Shown: in pieces, positions 1 through 12,300 of the stretch | How the letters are laid out: every line of letters begins with the position of its first letter | Position numbering within the stretch: position 1 is the first letter of the stretch | Assembly: GCF_965638725.1 (NCBI RefSeq) | Contig: NC_134952.1 | Location: 57,948,065 to 58,012,064 of the forward strand | Length of the DNA stretch: 64,000 bases | Direction of reading: 5' to 3' | Source of the DNA: Aptenodytes patagonicus | Taxonomy: Eukaryota; Chordata; Aves; Sphenisciformes; Spheniscidae | Position numbers and translations under genes: made by a program | The notes under the pieces: model-generated | The model's input: only the letters and a program-made list of their open reading frames with translations | What the model was told of the DNA's origin: nothing | Database searches by the model: none

Positions 1-317
1 TTTTAAGGCTTGGAAAATGCATTGAGGTCAAAGAGCAGTATTGATTCTAAATAATATTCCATGATTCAGCACTGAGGCATGTTTAGTTATAAGTAAGGGT
101 TGTAGCTTGCAGGTCAAATTGCATTTGATCATCTTTTCACTGCCTCTGTTCTATAGAATTCTTTCAAGAAGCAGTACAGGGAAAAAAAAGAAAGGAAAAA
201 CTTTTAATTAAGTTTTGTTATTGCTTTTACAGAACCCTTACAAACTGAAGTCTGCAGAGGACATGGGTTGCCAATCCTGATAGAATTTTTAGTTTACTTG
301 ACAAATCTGCATCTGAC

Positions 318-3300
318 CTTCTGTTGCAGTTCATTCAATGCCTCTTGCGCTTTCAAGAGTTGATTTTCTTTCTCCGAAATACTTCCTTTCAGCTCCACAA
401 TAGTCTCCTGATGTTGTTTGAGAGAGTTATGAGCACATCTCAACTCTTCCTGCATCTCTGAATTCTTTAGACACAACACAGTTAAAATACATTAAAGCCC
501 GAACAACACTTCCAAAATTTAAGACAGAAGTTTACTAAAGCTATTATCCTAAAGGAATAGGACAATTTTTCTTACCATGCTAATTGTCTCCTGTATAGTT
601 TTTCTTAGCTGGTCTCTCTCATTTTGGAGATTCTCCAGTTGCATTTTAAGATCATCATCTCCTCTTTCTGTCAGAGTGCTCGCTTCCTGACAGTCATGCA
701 ATTTTGGAATAAAATCTGTTCTCCCCATTTTTTCAGATTCTCTTTGATGTTCATTGGCCTTCACTTCCTCCATTTCATGCAATTTCCTTTTTGCCTGGCT
801 CAGCTCTTCTCGCAGAAGAAATAATTCTTGCACAACAGATTTTTCTTGAATCTGTGGTATCTATTTTGTACAGAGATAGAAGTCAACACATTTGGGGAAG
901 TAGCTTTAAGAGAAACATATCTGACCTTTGACAGGTTGATTATGTAAAACAAACAGAAGCAATGTTTTAGAGAGATCTGTATTTTTTTTCAGAATAAATA
1001 AGATTTGACTGAACTCAGTATGCAATTCAAGTTTCTTGAAATAAGAGACACGTAAAAGTAAAATTTGAAGTGAGGACTTCTGAAACAAGTTACCAAAAGT
1101 AGAATTTCATGGCCATAGTTTAAGCCTGAGGGGCAAAAAACCAGAAAACAATCCAAAACAAAAAACCCCAACAACAAAAAACCCCCCACAAACCAAACTA
1201 CAGAGACCTTATTCATATTTCTAGTCTCAACAGTAGATAATAATGGTGTCAAGACAATTATTTCCTTGAAGTTTGTCTACTCTCCCCATAAATATTAAAA
1301 TATACACACATACTTTACTTTCTTTGAAGTGTGTGTACACACGCACACTTTGTATATATACACACATATATGCAATCAGCATGACAAACTACGGAAGACA
1401 TTGGCTGCAATGTCCCTTTCACTGCCAGGAAAAAAGTCAGTTCTGTCTATGCTTTGAAAAAGCAGAACCACCCTTTCAAGATGAGCAATTTTTAGCTTCA
1501 ACTACTTATAGAACCACATCTCTGTGCAGATCAACTCAGAACATCACCATCCTGTATCAAGTTAAAATTCTATTTACAGAAAAATGTTCGTCATATTCTA
1601 CTACTAGTTGTCCATATACAACAATATGGGTGGAATTTATTTCAAGTACACAATAATAATCTTGGTGTTTAACGGTCTGCAGTCAAGTAGCAGGACCCTT
1701 TTCTCCAGTTTGTTTTGCAAGTTATTTTCACTTAAGTGAAAGTTTAAATAAGCGTGCTTTCTATTACAGCCTTAGTATAATTACCAGAGTTCCTTCCCCA
1801 TACTCTTCTTTTTTCAAACGTAAACTGTCCAGCTTATCCTGCAATGAATTGTTCTCTTGTGTAAGGAAACAGATTTGTTCCTTTAGCACCTGAAGCTGAT
1901 CACTTTCTCTACAGTTATTCTTTTCTGATTTTTCCTCAGCAAGTTGGTCTCTCTCCGATGTGACGATTTTTATTTCTTCTGTCATTTGTGATATCTATCA
2001 AAAATGTGCAAAGTATTTCCATCAATTCAAAACCAAAATTAAATGCAGCAGTTTTGTTTGATTCACTCTGCTACAATATTTTTAACATCAAACCACTGTA
2101 ACCAAACCAGAAAAACTCCAGAACCAAGTCTTTAGCCTTTGTCACCTGTTTTGTTTTAAATGCTAACCTTTAGCAGTCTCTTCTGCAATATCAGCCAGAT
2201 TTTTATCTAGAAAAAGTCTGAGAGGAAGAAGCCAAATAAGAAACACCTGTTGGATTATTTTTTATGTATCTGTTCCAAAATATGCAAGTGCTGAATTGAC
2301 AGCCATTGACTTACTGGGTCTGGCAGATGATATACTTCAAGAAAAATCCAGTCTTACATACTACGGATTCTCCCTCCAGAGAAACTGTGCCACTGAAGCA
2401 ACTGTGTAACATACAATATTCTCAGCACCCTTCTTTGTCAGTTGTTGAACAAACAGGCACAAAAACCCCCAGTGGATCAGCCTTCTGCTGTATGATGGGA
2501 ACTGAGCTGCCATTTACAATCATGTGTTACACTTCTAATTTGGACTGTGTTATAAACCATTAGCCTCATTCCTACCCTTAAATAACCCTTACCTCTTCTT
2601 CCATTTGCCATCTAATGCCACGACTCAAATTGACAACCATGGGGCACACTAGTTAAGTAAAAGTTTCTTAGAGTGTACATTACAGCTTGAAGCTCTACAG
2701 AAATGGATCAGCAAGCGGTAAAGGCTTGGATCAGGCAGTACTTTCTTGCCCACTTTGTACCAAAGGCCTAGAAATTTTCTAAGGACAAGCAGAAGAGGCT
2801 ATAAGCAGACTAACTGGGCTTGTTTTCACAGTGTTGGAAAACACATTAAAAGCATTTTTATTTTGAATTATTACATGATGTTTTACCTGTATTTCGAGTT
2901 CTTTAATGGTTTTCCCCAGTGCCTCTTCAACACTCAGAATCTGAGATTCTTTTTCAGAAATATTTTTTTCCAACTTCTTGACAGTGTCCTGGGATTGCTT
3001 GAGAGAACTCTGTGTATTTCTCAGTTCTTCATGTGCCAAAATGTTCTTCAGAATAAAGGAAAGAAAATCCACAAAAGAAAATTCAAGTATCTTACAACAT
3101 TAGTAAGCACACCTTGATTTAAAAAAAAAAAGCCAAAAAACCCCCACACAAAACTGCACTCCCCTACTCCCCTGTATATTTCAGTGTAGTTTATAAGTGT
3201 TCTTACCCTCTTCCCCTTAATATGTACAGTCCATTTCTATAAAGGCAGAATTCCTACCATTGAAATGGTGTCCTTTATATCCTCTTTGAGTTGGTCTGTC

Positions 3301-6300
3301 TCAGCTTGGAGAGACTCCTCTTTTTGCTTCAGGTAATCTCTTTCCTGGGTTAGAGTTTTTACTTCCTCCCGACATTCAGTAAGCTGCTGAAGAACTGCCT
3401 GGATCTCCGAATCCTTGGCCTCCAGCCTCAATTCCATAATCTTTTCTTGCTCTTTTAATTGCTCCATTTCATTTAACTTCTGCTGAGTCCCAATAAAATC
3501 TTCTCTTACCTCAAGAAGTTGTTTGTGCTCTGCTGTCTTTTCTTCCAGTTCTTTCATTTTGCTAGAGAGCTTTAGTTTGTAAAGGAAAAGGCCAGACACT
3601 TTCATTGTAATGCAAAACTGCATAACGTGTACATGTTCTCACAGAATCTTAAATTCACTTAGAAAGGGTGAGAGATGCTAGCTTTCAACAAGAGAATAGG
3701 AAGTTCATCATTTCACTTTAAGTCACTGCTTATATTCTTGCCCATATTAAGAAAACATTTGTTTATGGAACCTTCCTGTGGTTCCTCCTTAGCAGCAAAA
3801 GTCTTACTAAGACATAACATCATACATGAAATTGTAGTATAGCTTAGGAATTATCAAATTAGGAGTTATCAAATCCATAGCTGGAATATGACAGCCATAT
3901 CAGTCCCAAAAGCCTTGTCAAAAATATGCATCTTCAGTTCCCTTTTCTTAAGTGTTTTTTTCCTTTCTAATTGCCAATTTTTGCAGTGATTCTCTTTGGT
4001 TTGAAATATCTTCTGTTCTAACCAGCCTCCAGTTCCTGATAAGGAAACTTTGTTGCTATGACTTTAGATGGAGTAGATCATAGCAGCACATAAAAAAAAT
4101 TTCTTTTCCCATGCTTAAGTTGTATCTTTTTTCTGCAAATAAGAATTAAAAGGTCAAGTATAGAAGGAGAACACATAACCTGGAACAACATATACACTTC
4201 TTTGCCTATGAAGAAAGAGACCATTGAGCTGCATAATCCTGCAACCTTATACACCTGGCATAGGATAAGTAATATCCACTCATGCTAGCGGAATGTCAAT
4301 GATAGTGTTATTTATACCTTGAAGACTACTTCTCAAAGAAAGTTTTTTTTTTTTATTCTATGAATGAATTCCTCTTGTCTTATCTGTAAAAAGGAGCGAG
4401 CTGACACTGACCTCCAATTTCACTTCATCCAAAGCTGTTTTAGACTCTCGTGCTTCTTTAGATAGAATATCTATTTGGAGCTTCATTTGTTCATTGTTTT
4501 CTGATGCAGCTACATATTTTTGCTGTAGTTCTTCATGGAGCTGTTTAAGTGCTACATATTCCTGATCAGACTTCACATATTTAAGTTGTGCATCTGCTAG
4601 ATTGTCTTTTGATTTTCCAATTTCTTCAGTCATATGTTTAAGTTTAATTTCATTATCAGCTACTTCAGAAAGCAGTTTTTCTCTTTCCAATTTTAATATG
4701 CGCAGCTCCTCACATTTTTCAAGAATCTACCAACAAAAAAGCAATAGTAATAGCATTTTCTAAATCAGTATTTGTCATAGCTGCGTAATAAAAAACATGC
4801 TTGTATGCAGATATAGGAAGTAAAGTACAGACAAACACACAGCACAGTACATTGGGTTTTGCTTTGTTGGGAGGGAGCTGTCTAGCAAACAATCCTTCAA
4901 AGAGAAGCAAGACAGACAAGCCCCCTCCAAAACCTTGAAACCTCTCCTCTAAGTCTTTAGATGTTCTTTAAATATTTCCTTTTTCCTATGTTTGAGCTAG
5001 GACTGGACTTATACTGCTAGCAATAACTCCTAAACTGAATATTTTGATGTATCACTACTTTCTTCATGATACAGAGTTTATAAAGTTTTTAATATCTAAT
5101 TAAGTTTTCTTTATTAGTGGAAGTAGACCACTGGAAGGGTTTGGAACTTTCTGCAAAGCATTCATGAGTTTGAGATTACTTGCCCAGAATAATTTTCACT
5201 GCACACACTTAGTAGCAGGTATTTAAGGATAAAGAAACCTGGAAAGTGTTCACAAACAAACCCTTTAAGACACATTTATAGCAAACTTAGTCTACTAAGC
5301 CCTGACCTGCCAGGAAACAGCAAAGTTTCCTTACAAGTTTTCCAGAATTTGCAAGTTAAATCTCTCACTTCTCAAGCAGCATTTCTGCTAAGAGGTCTTG
5401 AAATTTTCTCTTTGCCCATTTAGACAAAACCTCAGTTTTAGAACAGTAAACTGGAATCAGACACCATTATACATACACACAGAGTTATCGTGGTGGCCAT
5501 GGCAAATAGGTAGGCAAGTGTTGGACTAGAAATTCCCAATTAATTATAGTAGACTTTGTGACTAAACATGTGATTTTAAATTTATTCCTAGGTGCAAATA
5601 TTAAATACCCAAGGAACAATAATTTAATGAACTTAGTTGTAAAATCTCAGGTTATTTGATTCAAGACAACATTTGGATTTAAAACTTCATATCCAATAGG
5701 CCTCCATTAATATGTTACCAGTCAAGTACAATATAAAAACAAAGAAAAAGTTATTTTTTTGTTTACCTCCTTCTGCTGTATTTCAACAGTACTTGGTAGA
5801 GACTGAAATTCTGATAACTCATTTACTTGTTTTTGTAGAAGTGCATTCTCTTTCAATGCTTTTTCTAGTTCTCCTTTTAAGTCAGCTGCCTTTTTTTCCA
5901 GCTCCACAAGAGAGAGCAGATCTAGAGAATTAACAAGTTCAGATTAATAAGAGAGTGAGTGAAAAGCATGTTTTAAATTAAGCAGAAGATTCATAATGCG
6001 TTCTGGATGTCATATCAGTATAATTCTAGAAATGTATATTTTACAATGGCCAACAATTAAAAGATGAAACTACTGGTCTGAATTTGGTCATCAGTTGTTA
6101 GGTTGACATCCAGTTTATTTTAGATTCTCCCTGACAGCCTTCATTAACTTGACTGTCTTTGTGCGAAATACAAAATATTCCATCAGTTGCAGTTTTCCAA
6201 ATAGTTCAAGAAAGTGCTAAAGCAGTTACTATGTGCCAGCAGTACCAGATACTCTAATATTTTATATTGACAGAAGCTCCAAGTATTTGAGAAAAAAGGC

Positions 6301-9300
6301 CAAAGTCTTCCCTATCCCCCCACCGTTACGGGGAAAAGGGAGGAGAGGGGGAGGGGAAAAAAGCACCACCTGAAACAGTACCTTTTGGAACTTTATGCTC
6401 CATCAGTGAAGTTAGCCTTGTGTTTTCTTGAAATACAGACTGCAACTCTTTCTGCAAGTCAGCTTGCATTTTCTTGTAACTGGCTTTTCCTGCTTCTATT
6501 TGGCTTTGATAGAATTGAACATCCTTTTGCATCTGCTTGTAATTATTTAAGAGTTCATTCTTCAGGAAAACAAAACAACATGCAGGTCACACACAAAATA
6601 AAAGTCTACTTGTTTAACATTTAAATATTGCATCTGTCACATTTCCTGTTGTCACTCTGAACAACTTTGGCCTTGATAAATATGGCAGAATAAGCCACAA
6701 TTTAACAACTGCATTCCTGTCAAAGTCCTATAACAAAACATACCTTACTTTAGAGGTCAGGGGCATCACTGCTTCTATTACTTTGTCTTTACTCCTTCAA
6801 AGCTCAGAGTAAGTTCCATCCCACTTTTGAGTTCACATCTCTTATTCTCTTCTGTTCTCTGGTAAAATTAGTTTTGGAGTCTTATATATCCTAGTAACTC
6901 CCCAAAGACTGTTCACTGCTCGCTCTCTCTACTAGTAAACCTAAAAACTAACTGCCCACTCCTGTGGAAGAAGCCTCTATTTTCTTTTCATCTTTCTTCT
7001 GAAGACCCATTTTCCATGAATTCCATAATAAAAACATTATTTGGAGCACAAGTAATTAGCTTTCTCCAAATACTCTACCACATTTTGTCTTTATTGATTG
7101 CCGCCTTCACTGGTCTGGGAGCAGATAGGCCCTTAACATCATTTTGTACAGCTATAAATGTAGTTTAACAAGTACTTGCCATCTTCTCCTTCAGCTCCAA
7201 ATTTTCAGTTCTGAGAAAAGCAGATTCTTTTTTGGCATCCAAGGCTATGGTTTCACTATCTAAGAGGGATTTATTCAGCTGCTGAATTTCCTCAATTAGC
7301 TTATCAGAATCTCCCTGAAAAAGACAGATAAATACCCAAAGAAATCAAAAAATATATAGCCATAATAAAGCAAATGTGTTCATTATAATGCAGTTAAAAT
7401 GTGAATACAGGCTCAGAAAACTTGGTAAGTTTACTCTAAAAGGAACAGTGGCAGGCTTGTTTGAGAGATGGGATAAAAAGCAGCATTTCCCCTAGCTTTA
7501 CTTCAGAGTCCTGCTGTATGATAATGTAGTAATTAGCATTTTAAGCTTTGTAAAAAAGTTTCCTAACATCTGTAGGGAAGCAGATTTCAATTATACCAAG
7601 GTTATACCTAAATTTAACCCACCTCCAGCAAAACCAAAACCATCTCTCAACCAGCAGAAAACTCAAATTTACCACTGAAAAAGACGTGTCCTTTTTTTCT
7701 GCTCCCGCTTTCTTTAATTCTTCCACACGATTCTGTAATATCTTTATTTTCTCCTCTTTCTCTTTCAGCTGTTCCAATTTGGAGTTTATTTCTGCCTAAA
7801 AATTGGAGAAAAAAGGGAGAAGGAAGATTCTAGTACCCAGTCTGGTTTTTCAGGTAAGAATTTAACAAAAACCTGCTTTGTACATAGTAAGCATTCATGG
7901 GTTTTAGACATATCCTTCTTATAGCTGGTAAGACTAACCAGAACCCAATGATGTCTAGGTTGTCCTCAGCAGGTACAGTATTTCAAGATAAACAAACCAA
8001 GCACATTTCATAGAAGTCATATTGCATGTAAATTCACGGACAGGCTCACCTCAAGTTCCTCATTGTACACTTCAGCATTTGAAACTAGATTCTTTAAGTT
8101 GGTAATTTCATGCATTAGTTGTATCTGTGGAGCAAATTGAAGCAAAATTGCAGAGGATGTTAGAAAGCACCCACACCAGTAGTTTTAGTTGCCAACACCA
8201 TGAAAATAAGCAAGGTCTATCTTGTGTTTTCTTTTCTATTAGTGGGCAAACCATATATACACACGCATATCTATTTAAACAGCTACAAAGCAAGTTGCTA
8301 CATATTCTTTCGAATAGATAGATGAGATGCAAAGCTCTCTTTAGCTTCCCAGTAATTAGAAAGGATTCAAGTACAATTTAATCTGCAACAGCTGAGAAGC
8401 AAGAGCAATGTGATCAAAGCAATTAATGCAGAAATTGTACAGATATGTCATTTCAAATTCTAGTCATGTTAAGCAGCTTTTTATGACACAGTGCAGATAT
8501 TTATCATTTAATCTATTCACTAACAAGAATGAGAAGGTGCCAAAGTTGAGGTAAAGCAAGCCATGAACACATTCAGTGGCATCCTCTGAAAGGAAGCACA
8601 AGTAGAAGACCAGAGAGAAAAGCACTTCTAAAATTGAAGAACTCTTTTCTTTCGGTCTTTGTTAGAAAAGCTTTACAACAAGCACTCATCTACAAGTACT
8701 TCTGTGTAGTCACAAGCACAGGTAATGAGAAAATCCAATCTATATTTTTAAGATCAGTGAAAATCTTTAAAACAAGCACTCTCCTGTGAGTATTTCTACG
8801 TAGTTAGAATAGCGAGAAGAAAACCCAATCTGTAACCTTAAAAAACAGAGGACGGTTGTAGAAGATATGGTACAATACTACTGTCAGAAGTCATTTAATG
8901 TCATTAGAATAAGAGTTTACCTATATATGTCTGCGGTGATTTAAACTGATAGATTGCAACTAATGTATTTAGTGAAGTATGTGACCTTTCAGCATTGCTG
9001 TAATTAATCTACTACCTGGGTATCAACAAATGCTTACATTATGGACTGTCTTCAGATACCTATCTGAAAACATGAATCATTCAAAAAGCAGTTCTTGAAC
9101 TGCTACTTTAGAATATTGCATCTGTTATTAGATACACAAAAGCTTTGCAGGGAAAACAGTAACTAAGGATTTGTTAAATGTTGGCTGATAAGGAAGATGG
9201 CACAATTAGTCTAGCATACAAAGGGTCTTCTAAAGAGAGTCTTGAATACAAGCTAAATCAATCTGTTATGGATCCATTTTGTTTAAGATCCATAAATCTT

Positions 9301-12300
9301 CATAGGGAACACAATGGAAATGAGAGGTGATCTTGTTAAATTGTAACCTGAAACAACAATGCAAAAGGATAACTTCAGCTTCAACCTTAGTTTCATGGTC
9401 AGAGGATATTAAACTGACTAGCATGTACAAGTAATCTGTAGAGAAGGTATCAGGAAAGAAATGGAATAATGCATCCATATCTTAATACCTCAAGTTGTTA
9501 GTTTGGGGGCTTTGTTTGGTTTGGGGTTTTTTTGTTATTTGTTTTTTTGTGCTGTGACTTATTTCACCATCTAGCCCTTGGGCAGCTAGAACCTAATACA
9601 TGTAATACATATTTTAGGTTACAGAATCAGAGCATAAAACATTTGGACAAACAAGGTACAGCTCCACTAACAGCACAAGGAGGTGAAGGGAACTGAAAGT
9701 CAGCATTTCCTATATCATGAGTTATCCAGCAGGTAGGTTTATGTTTTCTGATTTCCTGGCACAAGATACAATGTTTCAGTGTTCCACAGACATTACTATT
9801 CACACTATTATTTTAAAGTATTTTCTTACTAAGTTAAATAACATGTTAAAAGTTAACGCTCACATAGTTCAATGGATTCTCAAAAGCCAGAGCTATCTTG
9901 GATTGTAAACCAAGATGTTTTGCACAAGAAATGTGAAATATGGTTTAGTAACCATACTTTAACTTCAAAACAGTTCTAAAATGTATTTATGCAGCAAAAC
10001 AACTGTCTCTTGCAGAAATCTAGAGTGAAATTCAGATCATGCATATATAAAAATAATATATGAATACATATAAACACACACACAAATATATGTTTAACCA
10101 GACTTCAGTATGCGACCCTCCAAATATTTAAGTCTGAATTTTACACTGAGTAAATCCAGCTTAAATCCTGGGTTCATTCATTCTGTTGCTGAACATAGCT
10201 TATAACACCATCTGTTTGTGAATCAACATCCAAGTATACATACACTTAATAAACTCTAGAAAACATTTAAGCATAGAGAATTCTTGTCTCTGTATTTATT
10301 TCAATGCACCTTACCTCATGATCTTTTTGTGTTTGTTTTTCCAGTGCTTCAAATTCATCCATTTCTATTTTTTCCTTCAGTTTCTCTTTCATTTCATTTA
10401 TTTCTGATTTCAACTGCTCATTTTCCAATACTAGGTTGTTAAAGTTAGCTTGCAGGACATTGACCTCATTTACAGCAATATCCTGAAAAAGCAGCACAAG
10501 AAGCTTTAGAAGTTGTTGGAATGTCAGTCTCATTTCTAGAAAATACAGAACAGACTTACCTTTTCTAGTGCTAACGCTTCACAGAGTTGCACAGATTCTT
10601 CAAAGTCTCTCTGAGTCTAGAAAAAGAATCACTCTCAGTTAACTGATCTACAAGATCAAGCAAGTTTAGTATCATATTCTTGTTGCTTGCCTTTTCACAG
10701 CTAGTCCTGTTTAAATACCAAAGCTTACTGGATCATTCGCCACAAAACCATAGAATCGTAGAACCATCCCACAACTTCAGAGATGACCAAGAGACTTATT
10801 TTCTAACCAGTTATAATAATTCTTGAGACACATAGAAGAATATTGGTGTTCTACAGAAGAGTAAGGCTGATCTTACTGAGAAGCATGTAATGTATATGCA
10901 CTGTATCAGACAACCGAAATAGATTATGATGTTACCCAATTCATGTTAGGTCCAGCAGTCCATTCTACATCCGAAGTTTGATCAGGAACCATCAGACATT
11001 GGTTGTCATGTTCAGAATTCTCTAACATAGCTGAAAAGAAAGATGTATTAAAAAATACAGAGTAGCAGTAGATTTTAAACTGGACATCAAGAATTTTCTT
11101 ATCAAAGAATTTTACCACATTGGAAACAATCATTCAGTGGCAAAGATGTAGGACACTGAGTAGGACTTCTGAATCTCATGATTTTCTCTTATGAAAGGGA
11201 ACAACACTGACGTCCAGTCCCTACACTTATGCTGACCACCTTACCACAAGTTACTGAATACTAAACCAAATCCAGAATATATACTTAATTACAGACTAGG
11301 AAATGTGTTTAAGTGTCAAGGAAAACCACTCAACAGTATCCTGCAAGATTTAAAGTAAAAAGCACCACCGCCCCACATACAGACACCCCCCCCCCCCCGA
11401 CAATCCACACACAAGCAAAAAAGCTGGACAGAAGGATAGGTAACAAGGCTGTAAGAAGATGCAATTCAGCAACAATACTGTCCAATTATTCTCTTGTCTT
11501 CGGTTCAACTTTTTTTTGTCCCTCGTTCCTCTAATAAGTCCTTGAATTTCTCTGTATCTCAATCTGATCTTTGAGTAATGACTTCTCTATTCTTGTTGAG
11601 GATTTTTTTATCCCCTCCTTTTTGGGGGAGAACACGGTTTGGATGGATAGTCTGTGTTAAGAATAATTTTGGCTACTTTTACAAAAAAATGGGGGGTTGG
11701 GGTAGGCTGCACAGCAGAAGTATCTGCAGACCCTTTCACCTCACAGCTCTTACCTTTGGTTTTAACAAATTAAAAAGCTCAATATCCAGAAGAGAGGGGG
11801 ACGGGGGGGAATTTCCTTGGAAAGTGTGTACAGGGACATTTAGTTTGGTGTTTTTGGTTTGGTTTTTTTTTTTAATTTGTGCTATCAGAGAGTCAACTTA
11901 CCCCCTTTGGGAAACTAAGTAATGCTTGCAAGTTATCCAACAGGAATTTGCTACACGTTATTTCCGCTGGGATAGTAAGACTCGTGCTCCCACTTTTTAA
12001 ATAAAATGAACCTTATTTTCCAGCACAAGAACTACCAGTATTATTGTGCTAAAACCACTTCCCTTCCAGGCAGCATTATTTGCTGGCAGACAAATGTAAT
12101 TTCCTTATGGGCTACAGGTAACTCTTTCAACACTGGGTTCCATGGAACATAATTTGAGTAGTATAGTGCCAACTAAATGTAGCTTTTGTATTGTTAGCAA
12201 ATTAATTTGCTTTTTAACAAGTTTATTATAAAGGGATTATTTCTCATTTCAAAGCTGCTTTGCAGAGTTTCCTTATTTTTTCCTGAAGATACTTACAATC

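Noticed and set aside
1273..1656. 127-codon plus-strand open frame
   Set aside because: Lies in a CENPE intron, begins in dinucleotide repeat, and has no recognisable domain.
11386..11398. Poly-C run as a possible regulatory or G-quadruplex site
   Set aside because: A single homopolymer of about 13 bases inside an intron, with no supporting context.
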